A DNA stretch of 64,000 nucleotides, taken from positions 62,001-126,000 of the forward strand of contig NZ_VDGG01000003.1 in the NCBI RefSeq assembly GCF_006861775.1, in the 5' to 3' direction. Numbering within the stretch: the first letter of the stretch is position 1; every line of letters starts with the position of its first letter. Shown here in pieces: positions 52,560 through 63,372 of this stretch. Position numbers and translations under genes: made by a program. The DNA comes from Psychrobacillus soli. Lineage in GTDB: Bacteria; Bacillota; Bacilli; Bacillales_A; Planococcaceae. The notes beneath the pieces are model-generated. The model saw only the letters and a program-made list of their open reading frames with translations, made no database searches and was not told the DNA's origin.

Positions 52560-53936
52560 GTGCTAGACGTAATGAAGAAGCTCAAAACAAAGAAAGTAAC
52601 GTATACAAATCCGATTTTCAACAATATGACACAAGAAGAAATAACAGATTACCAAGAGAAACTCTTGAAAAAACAATTAAAATACGTTTATCGAAATTCA
52701 GAATTTTACAGAGCTAAGTTCAAAGAAATCGGGATTCATCCAGATGAAATCCGCACATTGGAGGATTATTATAAACTGCCGGTTTTCTTAAATAAAACAA
52801 TCGAAAGAGAAATACAACAACAATCGATTGATAAATACGATCATCCATTTGGTTTACATTTATGTACCTCACCCGATGATATTGCCTTTACAGGAACGAC
52901 AAGTGGCACATCAGGTAATCCAACATTCACGTACACGTTCACAGAAGAAGATTTAAACTTTCTTAATCGATATATTGCGCACATGCTGGATTACGGTGGC
53001 ATAAATGCCGGAGAACGCCTCCTGTTCAGTCATGCTTTAGGAATTTATGCAACATCATCTATTCTATTTGGCGTACGTTCACACGGCGTTCTTCCAATTG
53101 ATGTTGATGTACGAGCAGGTAGCCAAATGATTCTTAAATATGCGCAAATGACAAAACCTACTGCAGCAATGATGACTTCCTCCTTGACAGAGCATTTAAT
53201 TGATAAAGCTCCCGAGTTAATAGGCATGAACGTCGGGGATTTAGGATTGCAAGCTATTTTCACAGTAGGTGAAATAGGTATCGGAATTCCAGAAGTAAAA
53301 AAGAAGATAGAAGATGCTTATGGTTGTCGGGTGTACGATTACTTAGGCGAACTAGGCTTTTCATGTGATTCGGATGAGTATCATGGTATCCACTGTGTGG
53401 CGCCAGATTTAAGTCTCTTCCCTAATGATTTAATAGATCCAGAAACGAAAAAACCAATAGAGATTTACAACGGAGTAATTGGAGAACTTATTATTACTGA
53501 GTTAAATTTAAAAGCATTACCAAGGATTCGTTACTCTTCTGGAGATATTGTCCAAGTATTTACAAGCGAATGTCCGGGGTGTGGTTTTAAAGGGAAAAGA
53601 ATAAAATTCATTGGACGCTCAGACGACATGCTCATCATTAAGGGTGCTAATGTTTATCCATCAGCTATTAAGAAAGTCGTTTCTAACTTCATACCTGAAG
53701 TGTCGGGTGAATTGAGAATTGTACTTGATACACCGCCTCCAAGAGTTGTACCACCTTTACAAGTGAAAATTGAATATGGTGCTGACTTCGATACACATAA
53801 ATTACCTGAGCTTGAAGCGAGAATTAAAAACGAGCTTCATACACAAGTAAGAGTCACGCCGAATATTATCTGGTGTCCTACTGGATCTTTAGGAAAAGCA
53901 TTAACGAAAACACCTATCTTTGAAAAAAATTATTAA
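52560..53936 (+). CDS. PaaK-like (phenylacetate-CoA ligase family) adenylate-forming enzyme
   Basis: 458 residues from GTG 52560, eight bases behind AGGAGAG. The N-terminus (YRNSEFYRAKFKEIG) and TGTTSGTSGNP phosphate loop are PaaK-like, as is YDYLGELGFSCDSDE and the short C-terminal domain from GRSDDMLIIKGANVYPSAI. A Cys pair (SECPGCGFKGKR) resembles the zinc-like site of PaaK relatives. It probably activates an aromatic or otherwise bulky carboxylic acid to CoA. The substrate cannot be read. Confidence 0.85.
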   Translation: MLDVMKKLKTKKVTYTNPIFNNMTQEEITDYQEKLLKKQLKYVYRNSEFYRAKFKEIGIHPDEIRTLEDYYKLPVFLNKTIEREIQQQSIDKYDHPFGLHLCTSPDDIAFTGTTSGTSGNPTFTYTFTEEDLNFLNRYIAHMLDYGGINAGERLLFSHALGIYATSSILFGVRSHGVLPIDVDVRAGSQMILKYAQMTKPTAAMMTSSLTEHLIDKAPELIGMNVGDLGLQAIFTVGEIGIGIPEVKKKIEDAYGCRVYDYLGELGFSCDSDEYHGIHCVAPDLSLFPNDLIDPETKKPIEIYNGVIGELIITELNLKALPRIRYSSGDIVQVFTSECPGCGFKGKRIKFIGRSDDMLIIKGANVYPSAIKKVVSNFIPEVSGELRIVLDTPPPRVVPPLQVKIEYGADFDTHKLPELEARIKNELHTQVRVTPNIIWCPTGSLGKALTKTPIFEKNY

Positions 53937-53969
53937 CAATAATATTGACATTAAGGGAGGAACACAACA

Positions 53970-54935
53970 TTGATTATTGATTGTTCAAATACGTTACCCG
54001 AATTTCAATTTCAAGGTTCGGATGAAATCAATCCTAAAAATGAAAATTATAAAAAATTATTTGGTCCGAGATGGGCTCGTTTAGCAGGTTGGACGAATGA
54101 TGAGTTTTTCAACCGCATTAAAACAGAGCCAATAGATAATGTAATGAAAGATGTATATACGAAGTTAGAAGCAGATTTTTCGATGGATAAGTTTTTAAAA
54201 ATGCTGGATGATTCCAATATTGTATATCATGCAATCCACAATATGGACTATGGAAGAGATGGATCGGAAGCTCCTGCTGATCATGATTATGTAGCGCAAA
54301 TTCTACAAGAATATCCTAATAGATTTATAGGTTTTGCGGGTTTTAACCCACATAAGGGAACAGAAAGCCTAAAAGTAGTAAGAAAAGCTTTAACGGAACA
54401 GGGGTATAAAGCAGTTGTAATACCGCCCTATGAACATGGATTAAAAGCGGATGATCGAAAATATTATCCGTTGTATGCGTTATGTGATGAACTCGAAATT
54501 CCAATTTGGATTCACTCATCTATTAACTACTATAAAGAAACATCCGTTTTTCTTGATCATCCGTCCAACTTAGAAGCACCTCTAATGGATTTTAAAAACT
54601 TAAAGATCATAGCAGGACATGGTGGTTGGCCATGGATTCCGGATATGATTGCGATGTTATTAAAATATGAAAACTTGTATGTGGATACATCCGCTTTTAG
54701 ACCTCGTTATGTAGCGGAACCGAATAGTGGGTGGGATATGTTCATGTATTACTCAAATAGTTTAATACAAAACAAGATATTATTTGGTTCTGATTGGTTG
54801 ACGATTGGTCTTCCCATTAATGAGTTTATCACTGAGGTGGAAGAATGGCCTTTAAAAGAATCTATAAGAGAAAAATTTTATTGGAAAAATGCAAATAAAG
54901 TTTTCAAGCTTGGTTTGGAAAATAAGCAAAAATAG
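53970..54935 (+). CDS. Amidohydrolase-2 family metal-dependent hydrolase/decarboxylase
   Basis: 321 residues, TIM-barrel of the ACMSD/gamma-resorcylate decarboxylase type. Segments FAGFNPHKG, IWIHSSINYY, IAGHGGWPWIPD (conserved His) and FGSDWLTIG (conserved Asp) are seen. The N-terminal HxH metal motif is absent or altered: the start reads IIDCSNTLPEF, so metal binding may differ. TTG start behind AGGGAGG. It could hydrolyse a ring or decarboxylate an intermediate. Confidence 0.78.
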   Translation: MIIDCSNTLPEFQFQGSDEINPKNENYKKLFGPRWARLAGWTNDEFFNRIKTEPIDNVMKDVYTKLEADFSMDKFLKMLDDSNIVYHAIHNMDYGRDGSEAPADHDYVAQILQEYPNRFIGFAGFNPHKGTESLKVVRKALTEQGYKAVVIPPYEHGLKADDRKYYPLYALCDELEIPIWIHSSINYYKETSVFLDHPSNLEAPLMDFKNLKIIAGHGGWPWIPDMIAMLLKYENLYVDTSAFRPRYVAEPNSGWDMFMYYSNSLIQNKILFGSDWLTIGLPINEFITEVEEWPLKESIREKFYWKNANKVFKLGLENKQK

Positions 54936-54967
54936 TTCGTCAAAAAAATAGGATAAGGGTGATATTA

Positions 54968-55303
54968 ATGGAAAATATTAATGGATTACAACAATATACA
55001 GATTTAGTTAATGGAAAGAAGCCTGTCGTTTTGTTTTTTTCAGCTGATTGGTGTTCGGATTGTCGTTTTATCGATACTTTCTTTGATGGGATTATAGAAG
55101 ACTATGAAGCGAAGTTCGATTTTTATAAAGTGAATCCAGATTCTCAAAAGGAAATATGCGAAAAAGCAAATGTCATGGGAATTCCGAGTTTTGTGGCTTA
55201 TCAAGATGGGCGTGTAATCGCTGAGTTTATAAGTAATAGCGGAAAAACAAAAGCGGAAATTGAGAATTTTCTTAGAACTGCAGAAGTAAAAGTCATTTCC
55301 TAA
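54968..55303 (+). CDS. Thioredoxin-like protein
   Basis: 111 residues with the redox motif WCSDC in FFSADWCSDCRF and the cis-Pro loop GIPSFVAY. No signal peptide, so cytoplasmic. ATG 54968 preferred, behind AAGGGTGAT. A thioredoxin inside a catabolic operon is unusual; it might keep a Cys-rich enzyme such as the PaaK-like ligase reduced (speculation). Confidence 0.82.
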   Translation: MENINGLQQYTDLVNGKKPVVLFFSADWCSDCRFIDTFFDGIIEDYEAKFDFYKVNPDSQKEICEKANVMGIPSFVAYQDGRVIAEFISNSGKTKAEIENFLRTAEVKVIS

Positions 55304-55385
55304 CATTAATAAATTTACCGAGCAGTTAACCCATGTCAATCACCATTTAGACTAATTAGCACGCAAAATTGAGGAGGATAACAAG

Positions 55386-57011
55386 TTGAAAAAAGGAAAA
55401 TTTACTTTAATGTTCGCATTACTAATTTCCCTATTACTAGTTGTAGCAGGATGTAGCGATACAGTAGATTCTAATTCTCAAGAAAATGAGAAAAGTAGTA
55501 AAGAATCTGTCTTAATATTCGGTAGAGGTGCTGACAGCTTTACGATGGATCCTCAAAATGCGAATGAGATTGAAACATGGCGAGTAACAAAAAACATTTA
55601 TGAAACATTAGTAGAGTATGAGAAAGATTCAACAGAAGTTATTCCAAAATTAGCAACAGATTGGAGTGTTTCTGAAGACGGTAAGACATGGACATTTAAT
55701 CTGCAAGAAGGCATTAAGTTCCATGATGGTACTAATTTCAATGCAGACGCAGTTGTCTATAACTTTGAACGCATGATGGATAAAGAACATCCAGATCGAT
55801 ATGGAGATTTTTCTGTATACCGTGGTATGTTTAATGGCTTCAAAGGTGAAGGAAGCATGATCGAAGAAATAAATGCAGTAGATGAAAACACCGTAGAGTT
55901 CAAGCTAGTGGAACCACAAGCGACTTTTTTAGCGAATTTAGGAATGCATGCATTTGGCATTATTAGTCCTGATGCTATAAAGAAATATGGCGAAAAGATT
56001 AATGAAAATCCAGTTGGTACTGGTCCTTTCGTGTTTGAATCGTGGAATCCAAATGATTCAGTAACTCTAGTAAAAAATAAAGAGTATTGGTTATCTGAAT
56101 TTCCGAAGTTAGATAAGCTTATTTATAAAGTTATTCCCGATAACTCAGCAAGACTTACCGCTCTGAAAAATAAAGAAATTGATATAATGGTTAGTTTGAA
56201 TCCATCTGACTTAAGCTCCGTTGAATCAGATGAAAATTTACAAGTAGCACTTCGACCACCATTGAATGTTGGATATCTTACACTAAACAATACGAAAGCA
56301 CCTTTTGATAACGTAAAAGTTCGACAAGCAATAAGTCATGCTATTAACAAAAAAGGAATTGCGGACGCATTCTTCTACGGTCTTGCAGAACCTGTAAAAA
56401 ACATGCTACCTTCAGACAACTGGGGATACAACGACGATATTGAAGAGTATGAGTATGATTTGGAAAAAGCAAAAAGCCTTTTAGCTGAAGCCGGATATCC
56501 AGATGGATTTGAATTGGAATTCTCTATTACTTCTAATTCACGAATCTATATGCAACAACCAGCTAAAATGGCAGAAGCAATAAAAACAGATCTTGAGAAA
56601 ATTGGTATTAAAGTAGAAATTATTTCATTCGAATGGGCTGCTTTCATTGAACAGGTTAGAAATGCAAGACATTCTATGGGATTAATTGGATGGGTTGGAG
56701 ACAACGGGGACCCAGATAACTTTCTATATTCTACATTAAGTAAAAACAATGCAGTGATTGGATCAGCACAAAACAATCAAATGTATATGAATGGTGAAGT
56801 GAATGATCTACTGATCGAGGCAAAATCCACTATAGACCAACAGGAGCGAACTGAAATTTATAAAAAGGCTCAACAAATTATTCATGATGATGCACCAAAT
56901 GTTCCATTAGTTCAAGTAAAAGAACCAGTTGTTAGTTCTACATCAGTCAAAAATTATTACCCTCATGCCACGGGTGCAGAAAATATGTATGAAGTTACCA
57001 TAGAAAATTAA
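55386..57011 (+). CDS. Peptide/nickel-type ABC transporter substrate-binding lipoprotein A
   Basis: 541 residues, family 5 binding protein (OppA/DppA/NikA). Lipoprotein signal with lipobox LVVAGC at residue 22 or so. Domain signatures WTFNLQEGIKFHDGT, NAVDENTVEFKL and VRQAISHAINKKGI are typical. The TTG start follows GAGGAGG. It delivers a substrate to an Opp/Dpp-type transporter, whose ATPases and permease lie 4-8 kb downstream. A close paralogue is encoded at 59761. Confidence 0.9.
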   Translation: MKKGKFTLMFALLISLLLVVAGCSDTVDSNSQENEKSSKESVLIFGRGADSFTMDPQNANEIETWRVTKNIYETLVEYEKDSTEVIPKLATDWSVSEDGKTWTFNLQEGIKFHDGTNFNADAVVYNFERMMDKEHPDRYGDFSVYRGMFNGFKGEGSMIEEINAVDENTVEFKLVEPQATFLANLGMHAFGIISPDAIKKYGEKINENPVGTGPFVFESWNPNDSVTLVKNKEYWLSEFPKLDKLIYKVIPDNSARLTALKNKEIDIMVSLNPSDLSSVESDENLQVALRPPLNVGYLTLNNTKAPFDNVKVRQAISHAINKKGIADAFFYGLAEPVKNMLPSDNWGYNDDIEEYEYDLEKAKSLLAEAGYPDGFELEFSITSNSRIYMQQPAKMAEAIKTDLEKIGIKVEIISFEWAAFIEQVRNARHSMGLIGWVGDNGDPDNFLYSTLSKNNAVIGSAQNNQMYMNGEVNDLLIEAKSTIDQQERTEIYKKAQQIIHDDAPNVPLVQVKEPVVSSTSVKNYYPHATGAENMYEVTIEN

Positions 57012-57027
57012 TAAAGGGGAAGGTCAA

Positions 57028-58260
57028 GTGTCAAAAAAACCTTTAGAAGGAATAAAAGTACTGGATTTAAGCTGGGTTTTTTCCGCTCCATTTGCAACGC
57101 TGATGTTACAAGACCTAGGTGCAGAAGTAGTAAAAGTTGAGAGACCGCATACTGGAGATAGATCAAGATTTTTACCACCCTTTAAAGAGGATACAAGCGC
57201 TTACTTTTTTATGTTGAATAGAGGAAAAAAGTCCATCTCATTAGATTTAAAGAGCGAAGATGGAAAACGTTTATTTTTAGAGTTGGCAAAAGAATTTGAT
57301 GTAATCGTAGAAAACTTTGTAGCTGGAACAATGGAGAAAATAGGGCTGGGATATGAAGAAGTAAAACGTGTCAATCCAGAAATTATCTACGCATCATTGA
57401 ATGGTTTTGGCAGTGATGGACCGTACTCACATCTTCCATGCATAGATGGAATTGCTCAAGCAATGGGTGGGCTTATGAGTATGAATGGTGTAGAAGGGGG
57501 GCAACCGCTAAAAACAGGCCCGGCTGTAGCCGATGCCCTTTCAGGTGTGTATTTGACGGTTGGTATTTTAAGTGCCATCATCGAACGAAATAATACTGGA
57601 AAAGGTCAACGAATAGAAGTTAGTATGATGGATAGTGTTTTTTCAGTCCTGGAAGAATCAGTAATTAGAACTAGCATGACAGGTGAAGTGATGTCCTTAA
57701 GGGGCAATAAAGATCCGTTTGGGGCACCATGGGATGCATTTCAAACGAGCGACAATAAATGGGTTATTGTTTGTGCATCCGGGGAAGATAGATTTTTAAA
57801 AGTGTATGAAGGAATTGGAAGAAATGATATAGCTCATGAGTATAGAGGGAATGACTTGAAAGCGCTAGAAAAACGAGCGGAAAATTTGGATTATTTGAAT
57901 GAGATTTTTGCACAATGGGCGATTAAACAAACTTCCACTGAGATACTGGATTTCTTAAGTATTAGACATATTCCAGCTGGAGAAGTAAAAAATGTAAAAG
58001 ATTTAATCAACGATACACATTTAAAAGAACGTAACATGGTGGTGGATGTTGTACATCCTAAGTTAGGAAATATTAAACTACCGAATATGCCAATAAAGTT
58101 CTTTGATAAAAAAATAGGATTAAAAAATGGAGACACCCCTATAGAACCCCAGTTAGGGGAACATAATGAGGAAATTCTTCAAACTTATCTTGGTCTAGAT
58201 GAAGAGGAAATCAATCGATTAAAGCAAACAGGTGTTATTTATAGTGTTGACTGTATGTAG
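57028..58260 (+). CDS. Family III CoA-transferase (CaiB/BaiF)
   Basis: 410 residues. N-terminus GIKVLDLSWVFSAPF and the catalytic Asp169 in GPAVADALSG, at the standard position, identify it. It moves CoA from an acyl-CoA donor to a carboxylate, e.g. succinate or an aromatic acid. GTG start behind AAGGGGAAGG. Present beside a separate CoA ligase, so the cluster has two ways to activate acids. Confidence 0.9.
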   Translation: MSKKPLEGIKVLDLSWVFSAPFATLMLQDLGAEVVKVERPHTGDRSRFLPPFKEDTSAYFFMLNRGKKSISLDLKSEDGKRLFLELAKEFDVIVENFVAGTMEKIGLGYEEVKRVNPEIIYASLNGFGSDGPYSHLPCIDGIAQAMGGLMSMNGVEGGQPLKTGPAVADALSGVYLTVGILSAIIERNNTGKGQRIEVSMMDSVFSVLEESVIRTSMTGEVMSLRGNKDPFGAPWDAFQTSDNKWVIVCASGEDRFLKVYEGIGRNDIAHEYRGNDLKALEKRAENLDYLNEIFAQWAIKQTSTEILDFLSIRHIPAGEVKNVKDLINDTHLKERNMVVDVVHPKLGNIKLPNMPIKFFDKKIGLKNGDTPIEPQLGEHNEEILQTYLGLDEEEINRLKQTGVIYSVDCM

Positions 58261-58283
58261 AAGCTGAATAGGGGGAATATTTT

Positions 58284-59738
58284 ATGAACTTTGTTGAGTA
58301 TTCAAATTACGATGCGATGGGTCTTGCTTCATTGGTAAGAAATAAAGAGGTCACCCCTCAAGAATTGAAAAAGGCTTCTCTGGAAGGAATAAAAAAAATA
58401 AATCCAGCAATCAATGCGGTAGTTGAAGTTCTCTCTGAGATGGCAGATGAAGAAATTCAAAAGGGTCTTCCGGATGGACCGTTTAAAGGAATTCCTTTTC
58501 TTATCAAAGAATCAAGTGCTCAAGCTGCAGGAGTTACAGTCAATCTAGGAAGTAGCTTTGGCCAAGGAGTTACAATTAATTCTGATACAAATCTTATGAA
58601 GCGTTTTCGAAAGGCTGGTTTGGTGACTGTTGGGACTTCTGCTACGCCGGAATTTGCCTTTAACTTTACAACTGAATCAGTTTTTCATGGGCCAACTCGT
58701 AATCCTTGGGATACAAATTTAAGTGCTGGCGGATCTAGTGGGGGAGCTGCAGCAGCAGTGGCAGTCGGAATTGTGCCAATTGCTCACGCAAATGATGGTG
58801 CAGGTTCAATCCGTCAACCAGCAGCTGTCAACGGACTTGTTGGCTTGAAACCGACACGCGGCCGTATCCCTCATGGGCCGAATCGAAGTGAAATATTAAA
58901 CGGCTTGAGTAATGAATTTGCGATTACAAAAAGCGTACGAGATTCCGCCGCATTGCTTGACTCGATTGGTGGTCCAGATATTGGAGCAAGTCATTGGACG
59001 GAATCTCCAAAACGACCATATGTCAGTGAATTAGGTAATAAACCAAGAAAACTTCGAATTGCTTGGATGAGTAGCCCTTTAAACAATGCACCAGTCGACA
59101 AAGAATGTACTACTGCGCTTTATAAAACGATTCAACTATGTGAAGATTTGGGGCATGAACTTGTTGAAGCTTCTCCTAAGATTAATGCTGAGCAACAACT
59201 GCTCGCGACATTACGCATTTGGGCAGCAAACATTACCCGAAGTATTGACAGATTGGCAGAATCACTAAAGCGAACACCTTCCGCAGTGAATTTAGAAGCT
59301 TCCAATTGGGCTTTGTATCAATATGGGCAACAATTAAAAGCAGTTGAATTAATGGAAGCTTTTGAGATAAATAATTTGGTTTCTAGAACCGTGGGGGAAT
59401 TTTACATTGAACATGATGTGATACTAACTCCATCCATTGCTCAATTACCTTGGCCAATTGGAAAGCTAGATGCCAACGATTCTAGCCTAAATGCAGAGCA
59501 ATGGACTGAAAAAATGATGGCCTATGCTCCATTTACGAACCTTTTTAACACAACGGGGCAGCCGGCAATTAGCTTGCCATTGGGATGGAGCGTTAAAGGT
59601 TTACCAATTGGGATGCAATTTGCCGGACGATTTGCTGATGAAACTACATTATTTCAACTAGCAGCACAATTAGAAGAAGCACAGCCTTGGAAAGATAAAA
59701 GACCCAACCTTAATAATTTATTGCAAAAAACAATCTAA
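58284..59738 (+). CDS. Amidase (amidase signature family)
   Basis: 484 residues. Catalytic triad Lys75 (FLIKES), cis-Ser151 in [11 protein letters not shown] and Ser175 in [10 protein letters not shown], spaced as in other amidase-signature enzymes. No signal peptide, so it works in the cytoplasm on imported amides or amide-like compounds and gives the free acid for CoA activation. No GatB partner nearby, so it is not the tRNA amidotransferase subunit. The ATG follows AGGGGGAA. Confidence 0.9.
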   Translation: MNFVEYSNYDAMGLASLVRNKEVTPQELKKASLEGIKKINPAINAVVEVLSEMADEEIQKGLPDGPFKGIPFLIKESSAQAAGVTVNLGSSFGQGVTINSDTNLMKRFRKAGLVTVGTSATPEFAFNFTTESVFHGPTRNPWDTNLSAGGSSGGAAAAVAVGIVPIAHANDGAGSIRQPAAVNGLVGLKPTRGRIPHGPNRSEILNGLSNEFAITKSVRDSAALLDSIGGPDIGASHWTESPKRPYVSELGNKPRKLRIAWMSSPLNNAPVDKECTTALYKTIQLCEDLGHELVEASPKINAEQQLLATLRIWAANITRSIDRLAESLKRTPSAVNLEASNWALYQYGQQLKAVELMEAFEINNLVSRTVGEFYIEHDVILTPSIAQLPWPIGKLDANDSSLNAEQWTEKMMAYAPFTNLFNTTGQPAISLPLGWSVKGLPIGMQFAGRFADETTLFQLAAQLEEAQPWKDKRPNLNNLLQKTI

Positions 59739-59760
59739 ATTGTAATTAAGGGGGAAAATT

Positions 59761-61359
59761 ATGAAGGTAAATTTCAAAATATTCCGTACACTATCAATCC
59801 TATGCATATTTTTGGTTGCAGGCTGTAGTGATAAGGAGTCAGACAGTGGAAATAAAACAGTGAATACTACAGAAAGCAGTAAAAATAGTACTTTAATTTA
59901 CGGAAGAGGTACTGACACTGTAACGTTAGATGCACATAATATCGTCGAAGCAGAATCCTCAAGAATTTCAAAAAATATTTATGAAACATTAATTGATTAT
60001 GAGAAAGAAAGTACTGAAGTTACACCTAAATTAGCAAAAGAGTGGACGACAAGCGATGATGGTTTAATTTGGACTTTTAAACTTCAAGAAAATGTAAAGT
60101 TCCATGACGGTACAGAATTTAATGCTGATGCAGTTGTTTATAATTTCGAAAGAATGATGGATGAAAATCACCCTCAACATCAAGGAGATTTTTCAATATT
60201 TAGTAGAACGTTCAAAGGTGTAATAGAGGAAGTTAAAGCAGTAGATGCACATACGGTTGAGTTTAAATTAGTCAAATCAGATGCAACGTTTTTACCGAAT
60301 CTCGGGATTACTCCTTTTGGAATCATTAGTCCTGATGCGCTTAAAACATTTAACGATAAAATTCAGGAGCATCCTGTTGGAACTGGACCTTTTGTATTTG
60401 ACTCGTGGATACAAAATGATTCTCTTACTCTATTAAAAAATGAAAATTACTGGATCACAGATCTTCCAAAAATGGATAAAATAATTTTCAAAATCATTCC
60501 AGATAATTCAGCGAGATTGACAGCTCTAAAAAATGGAGAAATTGACTTAATGGAAGGTATAAACCAATCAGATCTCCCTGCAATTGAAAAGGATATGAAT
60601 TTACAAATTTTGAAACGGCCAGCTGCAAATGTAGGTTATATCACCATTAATACAACAAGACCACCCTTTGATAATGTGAAAGTTCGACAAGCTCTTAACC
60701 ATGCTGTGAATAAACAGGGACTAATAGATGCATTTTTTGGTCCAGTTGCCTCACCAGCAAAAAATATGACACCACCTGCAGTTTGGGGTTATAACGATGA
60801 GGTAAAAGATTATGAGTTTGATTTGGAAAAAGCTAAGCAATTATTAGTAGAAGCAGGCTATCCGAATGGTTTCGAAACGGAATTTTATGTAATGACTACT
60901 CCGAGGTTATATTTTCCGCAGCCAGAGAAGGTAGCTGAAGCAATGAAATCTGATTTAGAAAAGATAAATGTTAAGGTGAAAATCGTTACTTATGAATGGG
61001 CTACTTACCTTCCGAAATTAATGGAGGGTGACTACTCAATTGCAGTTATCGGTAGAATTAGTGAAAATGGGGATCCTGACAACTTCTTAAATACGATGCT
61101 ATATTCAAAATCATCATCCAATTTGTCAAAATTCTCTAATACAAGAATTGATGAACTGTTAATCGAAGCAAAAAATTCTATAGATAGGGATGTACGAACA
61201 GCTCTTTATAAGGAAGTTCAGGAGATTGCTCATAATGAAGCACCGACTATCCCGATCGCTTACGTAGAAAGTCCAATGGCAGCGAGAAATTATGTGAAAG
61301 GATATATCCCCCATGCGATTGGATATGAAAGCCTAGCTGAAATATACTTCGAAGAGTAA
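59761..61359 (+). CDS. Peptide/nickel-type ABC transporter substrate-binding lipoprotein B
   Basis: 532 residues, clear paralogue of the binding protein at 55386, with the same domain order and many identical stretches (NFERMMD, VRQALNHAVNKQG). Lipobox FLVAGC. The start ATG follows AAGGGGG. Two binding proteins flank the CoA-transferase and amidase, suggesting one transporter with two specificities, or a duplication still diverging. Confidence 0.9.
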   Translation: MKVNFKIFRTLSILCIFLVAGCSDKESDSGNKTVNTTESSKNSTLIYGRGTDTVTLDAHNIVEAESSRISKNIYETLIDYEKESTEVTPKLAKEWTTSDDGLIWTFKLQENVKFHDGTEFNADAVVYNFERMMDENHPQHQGDFSIFSRTFKGVIEEVKAVDAHTVEFKLVKSDATFLPNLGITPFGIISPDALKTFNDKIQEHPVGTGPFVFDSWIQNDSLTLLKNENYWITDLPKMDKIIFKIIPDNSARLTALKNGEIDLMEGINQSDLPAIEKDMNLQILKRPAANVGYITINTTRPPFDNVKVRQALNHAVNKQGLIDAFFGPVASPAKNMTPPAVWGYNDEVKDYEFDLEKAKQLLVEAGYPNGFETEFYVMTTPRLYFPQPEKVAEAMKSDLEKINVKVKIVTYEWATYLPKLMEGDYSIAVIGRISENGDPDNFLNTMLYSKSSSNLSKFSNTRIDELLIEAKNSIDRDVRTALYKEVQEIAHNEAPTIPIAYVESPMAARNYVKGYIPHAIGYESLAEIYFEE

Positions 61360-61397
61360 ATAATGTGAACGATAAAATGATTGATAGGAGGGGTGAG

Positions 61398-62378
61398 ATG
61401 AAGCCAATACTGACCGTTGATAATCTTCAAACCCATTTCTTTACTGACTCTGGCATAGTGCGTTCGGTTGATGGTGTCTCCTTCCAAGTAAATGAAGGTG
61501 AAACAGTAGGTATTGTAGGTGAATCTGGATCAGGGAAAAGTGTAACAGCATTATCTATTATGCGATTACTACCATCTCGAGTTGGAAAAATCGTGGAAGG
61601 CAGTGTCAAGTTTCAAGATATCGAAATGTCTAAATTGAAAGAAAAAGAGGTTAGAAAAATTCGCGGTAACGATATTGCTATGATTTTCCAAGAACCAATG
61701 ACCAGTTTAAATCCAAGCTATACGATTGGCAACCAGATTGGAGAAGCTGTTCGTTTGCATTTGAAGTTAAATCGTAAACAAGCTGAAAAAAGAAGTGTGG
61801 AATTACTACAACAAGTTGGAATTCCTCGTGCTCAAGAAATCGTTCATGAATATCCTCACAGACTATCAGGTGGAATGAGACAACGGGTAATGATCGCGAT
61901 GGCTCTTGCTTGTAATCCAAAGTTATTAATTGCTGATGAACCAACAACTGCGCTTGATGTGACTATTCAAGCGCAAATTCTAGACTTAATACAGCAACTG
62001 AAAAAGACAAGTAATACTTCTATTATAATCATTACACATGATCTTGGAGTTGTTTCTGAAATTTGTGAGCGTGTAATCGTCATGTATGCTGGGAGAATTG
62101 TGGAAGAAGGGGATGTTCGATCAATTTTCGAATCTCCTTCTCATCCATATACTTCTGGTTTGATAGAATCGCTTCCTTCTCTTGATGAATCTGTTGAATG
62201 GTTAGAAACTATACAAGGGAATGTTCCAATTCCATCTCAGATGCCAACGGGATGTAAATTTGCGCCTAGATGTAAATTTGTCATGGAGCGTTGTAAACAG
62301 GAAGAACCTGAATTAATTGATATAGGAATGGGACGAAAATCTCGTTGTTTTTTGGAAGGGAAGCGAAAAAATGTCTAA
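61398..62378 (+). CDS. Opp/Dpp-type ABC transporter ATPase (OppD-like)
   Basis: 326 residues from ATG 61398, behind AGGAGGGG; the longer frame has no site. Walker A GESGSGKS, signature LSGGMRQR, Walker [13 protein letters not shown], and the oligopeptide-specific C-terminal Cys cluster ([15 protein letters not shown]), as in OppD/DppD. It powers import together with the following OppF-like ATPase, whose start lies inside its end. Confidence 0.92.
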   Translation: MKPILTVDNLQTHFFTDSGIVRSVDGVSFQVNEGETVGIVGESGSGKSVTALSIMRLLPSRVGKIVEGSVKFQDIEMSKLKEKEVRKIRGNDIAMIFQEPMTSLNPSYTIGNQIGEAVRLHLKLNRKQAEKRSVELLQQVGIPRAQEIVHEYPHRLSGGMRQRVMIAMALACNPKLLIADEPTTALDVTIQAQILDLIQQLKKTSNTSIIIITHDLGVVSEICERVIVMYAGRIVEEGDVRSIFESPSHPYTSGLIESLPSLDESVEWLETIQGNVPIPSQMPTGCKFAPRCKFVMERCKQEEPELIDIGMGRKSRCFLEGKRKNV

Positions 62379-63342
62379 ACCTTTAATAGAAGTGAAGGAT
62401 TTAAAAATACATTTCCCAATGAAAAATAATATCCTTTTCAACAAAGAAAAAAGATTTGTAAAGGCTGTTGATGGTATAAGCTTTGTGATTCATGAGAATG
62501 AAACATTAGGATTGGTTGGAGAATCAGGATGTGGTAAATCAACTACTGGTAAATCACTCTTGCGATTAATAGAACCCACGGCTGGAGAAGTTATTTTTGA
62601 AGGGAAAGATATTACGAAAATATCTACTAGGGAAATGAGAGATGTTTATCGAAATATGCAGTTAATCTTTCAGGATCCATATGCTTCTCTGAATCCTAGG
62701 AAAACTGTTGGTAAATTGATAGAAGAACCTCTCCTTATTAATAGTGATTTAAGTCCTAAAGATCGGTTAGATAGAGTATATGAACTTTTGGATGTAGTCG
62801 GATTAAATGCATATCATGCAAATCGATACCCACATGAATTTTCGGGGGGACAGCGCCAACGAGTCGGTATCGCACGAGCGCTAGCTCTCAATCCTAAACT
62901 TATCATTGCGGATGAGGCTGTATCTGCTTTAGACGTATCTATACAGTCACAAATTTTAAATTTATTGCGGAAATTACAGCAGAGTTTTGGCTTAACATAT
63001 TTATTTATATCTCATGATTTGAGTGTTGTGAAACATATTAGTGACAGAATTGCTGTTATGTATTTAGGTGAAATTGTCGAGTTAGGTACTAAAATTGGAT
63101 TATATGACAAACCGTTGCACCCATACACTCAAGCTTTGTTGTCTGCTGCGCCGAGCATTAAATCTACAAACCGGAGAGAAAGAATTGTTCTTGAAGGGGA
63201 TATGCCAAGCCCAGTTAGTCCACCTAGTGGCTGTAAATTTCATACAAGGTGTTTTGCTAAAATGCCTGAGTGTGAATTGGTACGTCCACAAATGCGAGAT
63301 ATGGGAGATGGACATTATGTTGCATGTCATCTTTATAAATAG
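62371..63342 (+). CDS. Opp/Dpp-type ABC transporter ATPase (OppF-like)
   Basis: 323 residues. Walker A GESGCGKS, signature FSGGQRQR, Walker [13 protein letters not shown], and the C-terminal Cys cluster [15 protein letters not shown]. It overlaps the OppD-like gene by 8 bases. Transcribed together with the permease that follows after 30 bases. Confidence 0.92.
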   Translation: MSKPLIEVKDLKIHFPMKNNILFNKEKRFVKAVDGISFVIHENETLGLVGESGCGKSTTGKSLLRLIEPTAGEVIFEGKDITKISTREMRDVYRNMQLIFQDPYASLNPRKTVGKLIEEPLLINSDLSPKDRLDRVYELLDVVGLNAYHANRYPHEFSGGQRQRVGIARALALNPKLIIADEAVSALDVSIQSQILNLLRKLQQSFGLTYLFISHDLSVVKHISDRIAVMYLGEIVELGTKIGLYDKPLHPYTQALLSAAPSIKSTNRRERIVLEGDMPSPVSPPSGCKFHTRCFAKMPECELVRPQMRDMGDGHYVACHLYK

Positions 63343-63372
63343 CTAACTAAGATAAGGAGGCGTAGATAGTAT

